Notes: a model not told the origin generated them from the letters alone. DNA of 64,000 bases from Rhineura floridana (GCF_030035675.1 NC_084483.1:142635425-142699424); one strand, 5' to 3'; counted from the first letter of the stretch, positions 9,937-21,820 are shown. A program made the numbers and translations.

Positions 9937-10892
9937 TATGTGATTTACATGGATAAGAAATTTTTGTTGCTAAAATATGTTGGGACGTGGCTCCCTACAT
10001 ATATATCATTCGGTGTACATAGAGAATAACTTCGTTAACAAAGCCATGTTACCTTGGTGGGGAGATGAAATGCAGACAGATGAACCACATTATCCAATCT
10101 CTGCCAAGTTTGTGAAGGAAGAAGTGAGGGCAGAGCAGCATTTTTCTTTCTTTTGCCATTTCTGGCTTTTGTTTGCTCCAGGATGCCACTGGCCTGATAC
10201 AGCAGGCTATTCTTGCGTCCTTTCGCAACCAGTTTGTCTCCCATTGTTTCCAGTGGAGGGGAAACTGCATACATACAGGACTGGCATATGTTTTTTTTTC
10301 AGTGGAGGGGTGTTGCCAGGGGCCCGAGAATGCTATGAATCCTTTAGAGTCATGCCTTCCCCAGATCTGCCTCTAGCAGGCATTCTTGTTGCCTCTACCA
10401 ACACTGAAGATGCAATGTTGGTAAGGCGAGGGTTGTAGAAGTTTCCACAGCAGCAGGGAAGGACCTCATTAAATCAGATCTCCATCTCTGAGGGCAGACC
10501 TCTCTCCACTCTCAGAGAGGGATCTGAAACATCTAATGGCCTTTGGTATGCCCTCCCTAGAACAATAGGGTTGCAGCCTTATCCTGTGAGATCAATAGAG
10601 AGGCCTTCAAATAGTTTCTCATTGTGTGTCTGTTTGGCCTACTCTAGGGTAAAACTGCCCCAAATAGCCAACAAACATCTATATATAAAGCAGACAGCTG
10701 GGAATTGTAATTCTTTGAGGTAAAAAAGAACTTGTAATAAGTCAGACCAGGGATCCTCAAGTAAGCCAAGACATTTAAATCACAAACCAGGTTTAGTTTA
10801 TAGTATAGAGATGTGTGTGTTGAGTTTCATAATGGGAAACCATGCTTTTTTGTGTTGGTTAATGAATACCTTGGTTTTAATTTTTTTTTCAG

Positions 10893-10941
10893 ATATACAA
10901 CTAGAATAGGACATTATATTCTATTCACTGGAAGAACTACT
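10893..10941 (+). CDS. CATSPERE: CATSPERE exon 2
   Basis: A 49-bp exon preceded by a long T tract and AG (10891-10892) and followed by the strong donor GTAAGT (10942-10947). Its first base completes the Arg codon split after exon 1. It reads RYTTRIGHYILFTGRTT, against human RYYSTNSPNYRIFSTRST (from memory), sharing RY, Y-x-x-F and R-x-T in register. It ends in phase 0, which is what exon 3 requires. It belongs to the start of the extracellular domain, just after signal-peptide cleavage. The frame also stays open past the donor, but that extension has no family resemblance. Confidence 0.85.
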
Positions 10942-11391
10942 GTAAGTACTTCATGTTTAAGACTACTATTAAATGAAAGGTTTGCAGTTTTAAGGCTTAT
11001 TCCTCAGATTCCTACGATGGTCCTAGTCCTAAATACTTTTGGGTAGTTTTGGTTTCACAGTTAATTACACTTTTAAATTTGTGTACCCTAGGGCTCAGCC
11101 CTGGAGTCCATTGTTTGTGTGTCAGGGCTGAGGCCTGGGAATGTCACATGGTAACGAAGAACAGAGTGCCTTGAAAATGCAGAGAATACCTTCCTCTCAG
11201 TAAGTAATCAATCATAGGAAATCCTTTTACTGGCACACATCAGATATGCCTGTGCACAGGTGCCCATGACCCTGTATCTTACATGTGTCTTCACAGAAAT
11301 AATACTGTGGGAGATTATCAATAGTAGTCTTGGGATCTTTATTGGAGATGATTGTTTACCACAGATTTTACCAGAATAAAACCATCTGGTT

Positions 11392-11462
11392 GACCACTGT
11401 GAGAGCACAATGCTACACTAGATAGGCTTTGATCTGATCCCACAGGGCTCTTTTTATGTTAG
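11392..11462 (+). mobile_element. CR1 3'-end fragment
   Basis: Matches the CR1 tail pattern GTGAGA..AGGATGCT..ACTAGAT..CTGATCC..CTCTT.TTATGTT seen at 2775-2840, with decay. Confidence 0.6.
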
Positions 11463-11900
11463 TTGCTACTTAGTTACTATTGCAGAGATAGAGGAAAGAG
11501 GCTAGAGGTGAGGAGTCACCTTGTATGGGAAAATGGGGTGGATTCCTACACAGTTTAGCTCCAAAAAGACTGAAAGAACCAGGAAGAGGAAATGTTCACA
11601 TGCAAAACTAGTTCTACTTTCAGTTGTGCAAGAGGTGGGCAAGATGGAGAGACTATGAAAGGTAGAAAGAAGTGAGAGTGTTGAATTGTGGGGATTACAT
11701 GTCCTGTAGTAGGGTGAATTAGGGATGCACAAGCACATCTCAGTCCATTCAGACATTTATTTGTACTTTCATCTGGTATTTTGTGTCTGCTGCAATTGGT
11801 TTATTTTGCACAAATCCTTCTTCCATTTTGTAGTCCATGGATGCAGAATTTTTTTCTGTATTTCGTAGTACACTACAGATGCACATTTTAGCCATCTATA

Positions 11901-12201
11901 AAGGTAAAGGTGTCCCCGCACTTGTAGCGCGAGTCGTATCCGACTCTTAGGGTGACATCTTGGGACGTTTACTAGGCAGACCATATATATGGGGTGGGAT
12001 TGCCAGTTCCATCCCGGCCTTTCTTTACCCCCCAGCATATGCTGGGTACTCATTTTACTGACCATGGATGGATGGAAAGCTGAGTGGACCTCGATCCCTT
12101 TTACCGGAGATTTGACTTCTTCCTTCCGTTGGAATCGAACTCCGGTCGTGAGCAGAGCTTCGGCTGCGTTACCGCTGCTTACCACTCTGCACCACGGAGG
12201 A
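11901..12201 (-). mobile_element. tRNA-derived SINE with perfect target duplication
   Basis: A 301-bp element flanked by TAGCCATCTATA at 11889-11900 and 12202-12213, 12 of 12 bases identical. On the minus strand it starts with a tRNA-like head: CTCCGTGGTGCAGAGTGG, then B box GAGTTCGATTCC. The long body ends in ACCTTTACCTTT. It is not the Sauria family. It looks young from the duplication. Confidence 0.85.
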
Positions 12202-12945
12202 TAGCCATCTATAGATATTTAAAATCTGTTACATTCTCTGTGTGTTCCCTTCAAAGTTAATGAATTTCCAGAGGGATAGCCCTGTTACACATTTGCAGCA
12301 AAAACAACAAAGAGCCTTGTGGCACCTTGAAAGTAAAGTTAATGATGTGTCTAATCATCCATCACAAAGCTATCTACAGCTATAGGTCTAACTACATATA
12401 CTCGGAAGTTTCATTGTATTCAGTAGGGCTTACTCCATGTAAATGGAGTTAGGATTGCAGCCTCTCTCTATAGCTTGATTTCACAGTTTAGTATAAACTT
12501 GTCATAGTGTCTCTTTTCTGTCACTCAGGCATCAGCTGCCTGTTGATATTTTGTTCTTTCTGTCCTGGATTGTATCAATTGCTCCTTCACTCATTTGCAA
12601 CACTATTTAACCACATATACATCCTTTTTATTGGAATATTTCATTTCATAAACTACTTTTTTATTCAGAAAATGGTTGTGTGTATGCGCGCGCTGAAACA
12701 TAGCTAATTGATGTTTTAAATATTGGGATTTGGCTGGGGGTGGGACAAGATTTTAAAACAAAGATTTGGGGGCTATATGCAAATCCAGCTGTTTCTTCCT
12801 ACTTTGACAAAGAAGCTTGGACTTTTAAAGGAGGAGCGCAGATAAAATCTACTGGTAGCAAAAGAGATAATTCTTTTCCACATGAAAAGAAAAATAATGA
12901 ACAATGCAGCCCATTGTTTGTAGAAACACAGCAGAAAGTGGATTA

Positions 12946-13040
12946 AGGCTACAATCATTACCCCATTTACATGGAAGCAAGCCCTATTGAATTCAGTGGT
13001 ACTTACTTCTGAGTAGACATGGTTAGGATTGCAGCCTTAG
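12946..13040. mobile_element. 90-bp palindromic MITE (GGCTGCAATCC family)
   Basis: Begins GGCTACAATC and ends GATTGCAGCC, with inverted halves AAGCCCTATTGAA / TTACTTCTGAGTAGAC. Related pieces lie at 12395-12465, 33388-33440, 34258-34340, 38140-38215, 38925-38985, 39705-39985 and 53208-53240. No coding capacity; superfamily not assigned. Confidence 0.6.
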
Positions 13041-14851
13041 TACATACAGGCTGCCTCCAGCAATGAAACAAGTTACACTAAGGCAACAAGCAACGCTTCA
13101 GAAAAAAAAGTATTGAGGCAGCTGTTGGGACAGTGGCAATTAAACATCAATGAATATGTAAATAGTGTACATTCCAAAATAATTTATGGATCTATTTACA
13201 TGTAATGTGATCCTGCTAAAAACATTCATTTGTTGTAAGAACTAAGGCAAGAAGCATTCATAGCAAAAGTCTGTGCCATGATGGTGAATAAAAGGAAAGG
13301 ATTCCTCCAACATCTGTAAGGTAAACACAGAGAAATGAAAAACTGGATTTTTACCATTAACATGTTGGTGCACCATTATAAAAAGCTTAGTGTCTGCATC
13401 CAAGAATCTGTCAATTCTTTTGGGATGTCATGAGAGACCAAGGTCAGGGGCCCCTTACCAAAACAGAGACCTTTACCTGCTGTCCCTCACAGGTGTCTCC
13501 CACCCTTCTTAGGTTTTTCCCCTTTTACATTTTATTTTGGGTTCTGTTAAACCCTCCCGATCTCTTTAAAAATAGGGATAAAATCTGACTTTTAGAAGGG
13601 CTGGCTGGTGCCTCTCTATAGAGAATACCTGACTAATTGCAAAGAAAGTAAGAAATGCAGTGCAGAAGATAGGGGAACTAACTAAAAGAAGACAGATTCC
13701 TCCACCTGTTAGTATATCTTGAAAAAGAACAGTGTGAAGCAGCCTTTTGAAACAGTCTCAAAAAAGTGAAATTGGGGTTGCAAAGGAGACATGGAGTTAC
13801 CCAAGCATCATGAATAGCTGTCATTTTACCTTGCCACCTTACCACGCTTCCCTGTGGTCCTGGGAATGACCTGGTTAACACAGCATGATCCTACAATTTC
13901 ATGGGATGATGCTTCAGTAAAGTTCCAGTTGGAATATTGCAAACATCACTGCAAATCTATCAGAGCTCTAGTAGTGACGGTGGCAGCAGTTACCACCACA
14001 TCTCTTTCTGAGGTACCTGCATTGACAGCCAACAGGCTTGTCCAGGATATTTGTGGCTGGTCACATATTGGTATCAGCATTAGGTCTTTTGTTGTTAGCA
14101 GCATTCCTACTCAGTGCTCAGAGTAGAGTCAAATTACATGGACTTTGGGGGCATGTAAAGAGTTCCAGCTGAACTAATTTCTCAATGCTAGCTCTCATAC
14201 CTACAATATAGAGAGACCTTTCAATTCATCTATGGGACTTGCAGACAGACTTGTGTTGAGCATAATTAATTTTAGAAGTTAATCATTGGTATATAGACAT
14301 ACTTGAATTTTTTTAAGTTCCCAGAAGCAATTCAGACAAAGTTAGGTGTGCATACTTAAATCTTGTTAGAGTTCCATTTGAAACCTCATTGTTTACAACA
14401 GCATCCCCTGCTATATATATATTTCTAAATTGATGACTTCTTTGGATGGATCATTTAAATATTTCCCTTTTTAAAATCAACCTAAGAAATCAGCCCATTC
14501 AGTTTTCTACTTCATTAGCCATGTGGCATTAAAAAAAATTAGAAATCTGAGTTTTAAAGGATTTGTTTGTGTAGTTGGTATATGGTTCAAAGTTCCTACA
14601 CCAGAGCCAGTGGGACTTGGATTTATTTACTATAAGGTTTATATCCCACCTTTCATCTCTTAAGGACAGAGTGCTCAGTGTGACTATTTTTTTAAAAAAA
14701 CAAGAGCAACAAGAACAGTTTTCGGGCCAAACACAAACCCCAAGCAGCAGCAGATCAAAGAATAACCCTCACCCACCCACCCCCAGTATTCCAGAGGCTA
14801 TTGGAACAATTCTGACAAAAGACTAGCAAAAAGGTCAAAGATCTCTTAGAG

Positions 14852-14988
14852 CAAGTGTGGAGAACCTTTGGCTCTCTAGATATTGCTGAACTACGTCTCT
14901 AATCATCCTGACCATTGACCATGCTTGCTGGAGCTGATGGGTGTTGTAGTTCAGCAACATATGGAGAGCGAAAAATTCTCCACTCCTG
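14852..14988. mobile_element. Palindromic hAT MITE
   Basis: Inverted arms: CAAGTGTGGAGAACCTTTGG and, on the other strand, CAGGAGTGGAGAATTTTTCG, converging on TTGCTGAACTAC. Flanking octamers TCTTAGAG / TCTTAGGA match at 6 of 8 positions, fitting hAT. A cousin lies at 38690-38822. Confidence 0.65.
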
Positions 14989-15479
14989 TCTTAGGATGAA
15001 GGAGGCTGCGGGCACACTAGTCACTTCAAAAGCAGCTAGAATGGTTTTTCTAGCTTCATTTTAAAGTGACACTGTCCTCTGCTGGCCACACTTCCTTTCC
15101 CCACTGCTGCTTTCAGGACTGCCCACAGCAAAGCATTGGGCCAATCATGGTCTCTGCCTGAGCCTGCAGCAAAGCATTGCCATTGGCCACACCTGGAAGA
15201 CAAAGAGGTGGATCTACCAAACAGTTTCAAAACCTCCCTGAAGCGGAATTTTTAAAAAATGCATTGGAACCGATCCAACAAGGTTTTAAGAGTAAAAATG
15301 GGCAGAGTTTGACTAGCGTCATGTGCCCCCCTTTTAAGGAAAGAGGTAGAGAGACACTGGATCTGGCACAACAGTAAGTGTGTCTCTCCCCAGAGTTTCA
15401 CATTCTGAGTGTTTTAACAAAAAATGCAATCTCCCACATCTTTGCTGACTGTACAGTACTTCAGATAGTGGTGGGACTT

Positions 15480-15690
15480 CAACAAATGGCTAGGGTTGCT
15501 GGAAAGAGATGGTTCCTTAAATGTTCTGATTCCAGGTCATGTAGGGCCCTAAAAGGTAATGGCTAGCACTTTAAATTGAGCCTGGAAATGTAAGAGAAGC
15601 CAGTGCAACTGGTATATGTGTGGAATAATATGCTCTTTAAAAAACCCAGCTCCAGTCAATACTTTGGGGCATGTTTTTTACTAGCTGAAG
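15480..15690 (-). mobile_element. L2-type LINE scrap
   Basis: Contains the antisense of the L2 C-terminal region (ATGTAGGGCCCTAAAAGGT... CACTTTAAATTGAGCC), corresponding to the LTYKALHGL-like coding segment of the better copy at 36270. Confidence 0.5.
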
Positions 15691-15807
15691 TTTCTCAATG
15701 CTTTTTGAAGTGCATTATAGTAGTCTAATCTTCCCCACCCCTAGTGAAATTTATTTATTGAAATATTATTTTGTATTGTTATTCCAAAACATTTGGTCTT
15801 GCAGAAG

Positions 15808-16028
15808 TACAGTAGGGCCCCACTCATACGGCGAGTTACATTCCAGACCCTCGCCTAAAAGTGAAACCGCCTAAAAGCGGAACTCCAACAATAAAATGGC
15901 GCCTGATGCCTGAAAAACGCTGTAAAAGCGAAACAAGGGCCGTATGAGTGGGGTCTTACTCTAATTGAAAGCTGCCGTATTAGCGGAATGCCGAAAAGAG
16001 GGCCACCGAAAAGAGGGGCCCTACTGTA
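15808..16028. mobile_element. Tigger-like MITE, copy 1
   Basis: Ends TACAGTAGGGCCCC and GGGGCCCTACTGTA, internal CGCC-TAAAAGCGG blocks, TA at both ends. These are Tc1-mariner/Tigger features. Copy 2 is at 23180-23382. Confidence 0.8.
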
Positions 16029-16324
16029 CATTTTTTCCTTCCCCAGCTCATTCAGCCCTTTAACATAAAACTGTGAGTTCTCTATAGATGCCTTTGACCT
16101 GCTGAAATCACATAAGGCATACTTAATTAAATTAACAAATATATAAAAAGAGTGCAGTGAGAAAGAACAGAAAGCTAAAGAAGTAGGATATTTTCTGAGA
16201 TTCTCCACAGCTGCCCTAGTAATCGGAGGTTCCGCATAACTCAGTCCCCAAAGAGATTAAGAAAGCTGTACAGACGTTTCATCTACATACTCTGTTCATA
16301 TCAATCAAGTTTTCATGGGCTACA

Positions 16325-16560
16325 AGGGTCATGAGACCAGTGATCTATATCTGGGTCCTGATAGTGGTTTAACCTTGATGTAACCAACTAAGGCATCTGT
16401 GACCATGGCCAAGTTTGTCTTCACCAGAAACAGGTGCAGTCTAAGCTGGGCAAAGGCAATCCTGGCTACTTCTGCCACCTTGGAATCCAAGAAGAATGGG
16501 TTCAAAAGGACCCCTAAACTGCAAACCTGATTCTTCCAGGAAGTGCAGTACATCCCAAAC
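16325..16560 (-). mobile_element. L2-type LINE scrap, RT C-terminus
   Basis: The minus-strand frame reads FLDSKVAEVARIAFAQLRL...LAMVTDALV, aligning with LDPLLSPEAQVASVARSAFHQL...LASVVHALV of the L2 copies here. Low identity, so old. Confidence 0.65.
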
Positions 16561-16664
16561 ATGCTGAATTCCTATTACTAAATCAACAGTCTTACTAACC
16601 AAGTGCATTTCTTTCCTAGTTTGGACGAAGTGGACTAAGTTTCAGCCCACATGCAATCCTTTAC

Positions 16665-16810
16665 GAGAGTGGCTGTATACTATAGCCAGTGTGGATCTTT
16701 CACATTCCACAATGTTAAATTGAAAATACCCCCTATGCCATTCTGATGCTTCCCATAAGCTCATTTCAAAACAAAACCTTACAAAACTTACAATCCTGAA
16801 CTCAGAAACG
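16665..16810. repeat. Unclassified dispersed repeat, copy 1
   Basis: About 145 bp match 61745-61890 (shared blocks CATGTTAAATTGAAAATACC-like and GCTTCCCATAAGCTCATTTC). No coding or terminal features seen. Confidence 0.6.
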
Positions 16811-17660
16811 CTTGTTTAACAACCCTCTAAATTTTCATGGCGGTACATAAAACAGTCAGAGAGAATAGAAAGTTCAAAGTCTAAAAAGAGAGGGGGGAAA
16901 ACCCAGCCCCCGTTTGGACTTTTTTCTCTAAGAGTTCTCATAATCTGTTGAAATTCATTACAAATCAGCCATGTTCACAGAGTACCTGTAATCCTGTTAC
17001 TGACCTTGCCTCATACTCTGACCTTCATCTTCTGCAGTTTAAAAGTTAAAAAAAATGCTTGGCTGATTTTTAATTAATTTAATTACTTTTGCATTGAACT
17101 GAATGATAGTATCGGGCATGCTCGGTAAGAACCAACTGTCAGTGTTCTAAAGCCAGACTCACAGCTGCTGGGCTTGGCTAATTAGGGCCACACCCACACC
17201 AGACTTTGATTTCATGTGAGACAGTCATGGCTTCCCTCAGAGAATCCTAGGAAGTGTAGCTTGTGAAGGGTGCTGAGAGGAGACTCCTATTCCACTGACA
17301 GAGCTCCAGTGGCCAGACTGGTTTAACAGTCAGCTGCTCTGATTGAAGGTCTGTGAGGGGAATAGGGCGTCTCCAAGCAACTCTCAGCACCCTTCACTAG
17401 CTACACTTCCCAGGATTCTTTGGGAGAAGTCATGACTCTCCAAAGTGAAATAAAGGCCTGGTGTGGATGTGGCCAGGGACAGCTTTGATTTAAATTTGGG
17501 TGGGAGGCTACATGTGCCTGCTGTAGAATAAAAAGGTGAGGGAAATGCTGAAAAACAATGATACTGTTCACAATGTTTTCCTTTTGGAAAGGAAAGGGGC
17601 TTCCCTTCTGCCCAGTGCCCACCCACCCAATCTCCTCCCCTCCCTGCCCCTCCCCTGGGT

Positions 17661-17853
17661 CAGTGTTGGACTAGGACCTGGGAGACCAGGGTTCAAATCC
17701 CCACACAGCCATGAAGCTCACTGGGTGACCTCGGGCCAGTCACTGCCTCTCAGCTTCAGAGGAAAGCAATGGTAAAACCACCTCTGAATACCGTTTACCA
17801 TGAAATCTCTATTCATAGGTTGCCATAAGTTGGGATCGAATTGAAGGCAGTCC
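17661..17853 (+). mobile_element. Sauria-type tRNA SINE
   Basis: The tRNA-like part has the B box GGGTTCAAATCC at about 17690-17701. Next comes the conserved middle (AAGCTCACTGGGTGACC). The end GCCATAAGTTGGGATCGAA is shared with BovB. The first bases of the head are missing. Confidence 0.88.
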
Positions 17854-17867
17854 ATTTCCATTTTCAA

Positions 17868-18620
17868 ACATGATTGCACAGAAATAAATCCCATTGAACT
17901 CAAAAAGTATGCAAATGATCAAACCCACCCTCCCTTCTCCTCCCTCCTATCCCCTCCCTCTTGCCCCTCCCCTCCCCTCCCCCTTCCTTTGTCCCTCCCT
18001 CCCTATCCCCTTCCAATCCCTGCCTGCCCCTTCTCCCACTCTCTCCTGCCCGTGGTCAGTTTTACCTATCTTAAGCATGATTCTACAGACGTAAATACCA
18101 TTGAACTCTATAAGCATGCAAATAATCAAACCTGCCCTCCCCTTCCTTTGCCCCCCTCCAATCCACTCCTCCCCCTCCTCCTCCCCCATGATCAATTTTA
18201 CCTATCCAAACCATGATTGCATAGGAGTAAATTCCATTGAACTCAATAAGCATGCAAATGATCAGACCTGCCTTTTCCCCTCCTTCCCCTCTCCCTTCGT
18301 CCTCCACTCTAGTCTTCCTTCTTTCTCCTCCCCTTACCACTCCAGCCCTCCCTTGCTCACTCCCTCTGGTCACTTTTACCTATCATAAGCATGATTGCAC
18401 AGGAGTAAATTCCACTGAACTCAGTAAACATGCAAATGATCAAACCTGTCCTCCTCCCCTCCCCTTCTTGTCTGCTCCCATCTCCCTCTTCCCCTCTGCC
18501 CTTCCTCCCCTCCCCTTCTTGTCTGCTCCCATCTCCCTCTTCCCCTCTGCCCTTCCCTCCCTTCTCTTGCAGGGGAGTAAATCCCACTGAACTCAATAAG
18601 CATACAAATGATCAATCCAT
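17868..18620. repeat. Pyrimidine-rich minisatellite
   Basis: About five units of roughly 140-200 bp. Each starts CATGATTGCACAGGAGTAAA, continues ACTGAACTCAATAAGCATGC and AAATGATCAAACC, then a variable C/T-rich tract and TTTTACCTATC. Units start near 17868, 18075, 18212, 18388 and 18572. Within 18455-18560 a block of about 52 bp is repeated twice. The long open frames here are low-complexity. Confidence 0.85.
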
Positions 18621-18678
18621 TCTCAGCAAGCTTGCAGAGGATCCCATTTCTTACCTCCCGGATTAAAAAGCAGAGAAA

Positions 18679-18959
18679 TTCACTAATAGGCAAAAAACCT
18701 TGCAGTTTAAGAACACTTGCTGGTTCTTACACAAGCTACACAGGAAGTGGATTGGACTGTGAAAGACCAACCCAAATTGTGTTTGCATTTTAACAAATTT
18801 GTAGGGCAGTACAATATCTCAGAGAGGAAGTCAGGTCTCCTGCTCCCCTGGTGCATTCACTATAGCTGCCCAATTTCCCTGCTTTTTAAAGTTTGATAGA
18901 AATATCTGTGGGCTATAGGTACGTTCTTAAACCGAAAAGGTTTTTTGCCTATTAGTTAA
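18679..18959. mobile_element. TIR element, CACTAATAGG type, complete
   Basis: Inverted ends of about 35 bp: CACTAATAGGCAAAAAACC..GTTTAAGAAC at the left and GTTCTTAAACC..GGTTTTTTGCCTATTAGT at the right. Internal length about 280 bp, no transposase. No clear target duplication, so the superfamily is unassigned. A half copy lies at 2841-3030. Confidence 0.75.
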
Positions 18960-19299
18960 TATACATACAAATGGGTCCTGCAACAAAATGCTGCAATGTA
19001 GAGTACTAGTGTTCCAGTCATTTTATTGCCATCGCCTTCCATGTCTTCTGTTTTTTATTTCACAAATAAAACCCTGAAGCCATCAAAATGGTGTACAACA
19101 AGATAAAACAAGATAAAAATATGATAAATAAAAATTACAACTTAAAAATTAAAACGATTCCTAAATATGTACAATATTTTATAAGTGATTGGATCACACC
19201 TCGATGAAAGGCTTCTCAAACAAACAAAAATGTCTTCAATAGGTGCCTAAAAATTATTCTTCCCCCCAAAACCCCCTCAATGTTCTACGCTCAGTTCCA

Positions 19300-20497
19300 A
19301 TTGGATGACTTTTTGTGTCTCCCCTGGGATAGCCTGTCCCCCCTGCCCAGATTGTTAGTACTTCTATAAACCTTGTAACTTCCTTAAGTCAACTCCTGTT
19401 GAAACCCTGGCTGATCTGTGGAATACCCAGATGGCCCAGGCGGTTGACACTATCACTCCTGAGTGCCCTCTCCCACTTGATAGAGCCCAACTGGCTCCTT
19501 AGTACACACCAGAGCGGAGGGTAATGAGACAAGCTGGGAGATGGCTTAAATGCATGCAATTGAACACTAGCAACTGTTCATTATTGAGCCTACTCAGTGT
19601 CAGTGAAGGCAATGAAGAAGACATACTTTGCTGCTTCCATTGCATCCTCACTGTGTTATCCAGCAGAGCTTTTCTGGGTAGTACAGAGCCTTTTACACTG
19701 TGCCCCAAAGGAGGTGGTGGAATCTACAGTGGCTTGTTGTGACTTGTTTGCAAGACATTTTGAGGATAATATCACTTGCATCTGCCAGGACCTTGACTCC
19801 ACTATTAGAGCAGATGAATCTCAAGAGGTGTCAAGAGCACTGTCTAGTTGTGTTGGATGAATTTCAGTTGGAAGGGCTTGAGGATGTGGACAAGGTGCTT
19901 GGCTTGGTTCAGGCAATGACATGTGCTCTTCCCCCTTGCCCCTCATGGTTGATAAAACCTAGCAAGGAAGAGACAGCTAGCTGGGCTAGGGAGGTGATCA
20001 ATGCCTCCCAGTGGTCTGCATCTGCTTAAAAGAAGATAATGGACTGGATGAGAGCCAATAAACTGAAGCTTAATCCACATGATACTGAGGCACTTACAGG
20101 ATGGAGTGGATGTGGCTTTCAATTGATGGGGTTACACATTCTCTGAAGGAGCAAATGCGTATATCCATTACTGTTGCTTGAGGTTCAAGTGGCCTCAGTG
20201 GCAAGAAGTAGCTTCCATCAGCTTCAACTGGTGGCCCAGCTACAGCCCTATCGGGAAAGGGATAGCCTGACTTTTGTTGTCTATGCTCTGGTAACCTCTA
20301 GGGTAGATTACTACAATGCATTATATGTGGGGTTGCCTTTCAAAACAGTTCAAAAACTGCCGTTGGTGCAGAATTCAGCAGCCAGATTGCTCACCAGGAC
20401 AAGACAATCTGAGCACATAACACCAATTCTGGCACAAGTGCACTGGCTACCGATTAGTTACCATGCTCAATTCAAAGTGCTGCTTTTGAACCTGGAA
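19300..20497 (+). mobile_element. L2-type LINE, EN-RT linker and RT, broken
   Basis: Resembles the minus-strand copy at 43.0-45.2 kb. Readable parts include MDWMRANKLKLNP (about 20040) and VASVARSSFHQL...ALVTSRVDYYNALYVGLPF (20190-20340). The RT core motifs between about 20030 and 20040 are deleted. CR1 follows from 20498, and L2 3' sequence resumes near 21595. Confidence 0.8.
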
Positions 20498-21166
20498 GCT
20501 ACAGATCAGTCAGCCTGACATCAATCCCTGGGAAAATTCTGGAGCAGATTATAAAGCGGTCAGTCTATAAGCACCTTGAAAACAATGCAGTGATTATTAG
20601 AAGCCAACATTGATTTATCGAGGACAAATCCTGCCAGACTAATCTCATTTTTTGATCGGGTAACCTCCCTGGGAATGCCCTGAACATAGTATATGTTAAC
20701 TTCAACAAAGCTTTTGACAAAGTTCCCCATGATATTCTGATTAGCAAGCTAGCTAAATGTGGGTTGGATGAAACAACTATCAGGTGGATCCACAGCTGGC
20801 TCCAGAATCGTACTCGAAGAGGTCTTTATCAACGGTTCCTTCTCAAACTGGGGGGAAGGTAATGAGTGGGGTGCCACAGGGTTTTGTCCTGGCCCCAGTT
20901 AACATTCTTATTAATGACTTAGATGAGGAGGTGCAGGGAACATTTGTCAAATTTGCAGATTATAGACAATTGGGAGGGATAGCTAATTCCCCGGAATACA
21001 AAAACAAAATTCAAATTCAAAGGGGACTTGATAGGCTGGAGCATTGGCCTGAAAACTATAGAATTAAATTTAACAGGGATAAGTGCAAAGTTCTACACCT
21101 AGGAAAAAGACACCAAATGCATAGTTATAAGATGGGGTAGACGTGGCTCACAATATTACATGCGAG
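20498..21166 (+). mobile_element. CR1 LINE fragment inside L2
   Basis: Starts at SYRSVSLTSIPGKILEQII, then FNKAFDKVPHDILISKLAKCG, GVPQGFVLAP and KCKVLHLGKRHQMHSYKMG. It is interrupted by stops and frameshifts, and its 3' end is absent. It belongs to the same subfamily as the copy at 27.3-28.9 kb. Confidence 0.85.
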
Positions 21167-21594
21167 AAGGAAGGAAAACAGAGTTACGATCCTCCAGGTG
21201 GCTTGGCTTGCCTACCTTTACCTGTGCTCTTCTCTACCTAACTTCCTTCTATTGTAAACTGATATGCTCAGGGAAGCTGACCTGCCCCTCCTTCCTTTGT
21301 TGTCTTATTCGACTGTTCGAAGAGAGAGGAGACATCTCTGTCTTTGCTCTTTCTCCTGAGCCATGAGGGCAATACCCAAGTCTGGGCATTGCACCTCCAT
21401 TTAGTAGTTAGAACTAGGTATGCCTTTCCTATCTACTATGTATTTCTATAAATAAAGTAGCTTCTCTTATTTACTAAGTCTTAAGACTCAGTGATCTAAA
21501 TGCAGGATAAAACCCTGCTACTTAGGTAAATCCACACACTGGCACACATGCAGCTTAGACCTCTGAATATCTCTGCATATTTCCATAACACTCT
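21167..21594 (+). repeat. LTR-like segment of unknown family
   Basis: Fossil candidate. A poly-A-like ATAAATAAAG lies near 21450, and the segment ends near CATAACA. It lies between a broken CR1 and the tail of an L2. It could be a partial solo LTR; evidence is thin. Confidence 0.25.
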
Positions 21595-21740
21595 TGATGT
21601 TACAGCCACTGTTACATTTATGTATTCTTTTAACTTTTTGTTTTAGTTTTTTATACTGGTTTTTATTGATTTTGGTTCACTTTTGTGAAGAAAAGCGACT
21701 AACAAATCTAATGAATAATAATAAATAAATACCTCACTCT
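21595..21740 (+). mobile_element. L2-type LINE 3' tail
   Basis: GATTTTGGTTCACTTTTGTG...AATAATAATAAATAAATA is the complement of the tail at 43023-43090. It is probably the continuation of the L2 cut at 20497. Confidence 0.6.
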
Positions 21741-21820
21741 TATGTGTGGGTGATGTCGTTTTGGCTACATAAACAACTGCCCTATACTGAGAACATTGGA
21801 CTGTGCGGGTCAGTATTGTC

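Larger units (their letters stand above)
5118..10892 (+). other. CATSPERE: CATSPERE intron 1
   Basis: A 5.8-kb phase-2 intron. It carries an L2 scrap, a nested pair of hAT elements, an LTR-like repeat with a Sauria SINE, and a possible Charlie-type hAT. In 5120-5735, 7594-8212 and 9937-10890 I see no gene; 5530-5700 has loosely repeated GATGGGGAGG blocks and 10178-10215 is a scrap of CR1 3' end. Confidence 0.8.

Noticed and set aside
9977-10438. 153-codon open frame
   Set aside because: It crosses a scrap of CR1 3' UTR at 10178-10215 and has no coding signature.
17868-18620. Possible CRISPR-like direct repeat array
   Set aside because: Vertebrate nuclear sequence; units and spacers are degenerate and pyrimidine-rich, which fits a minisatellite.
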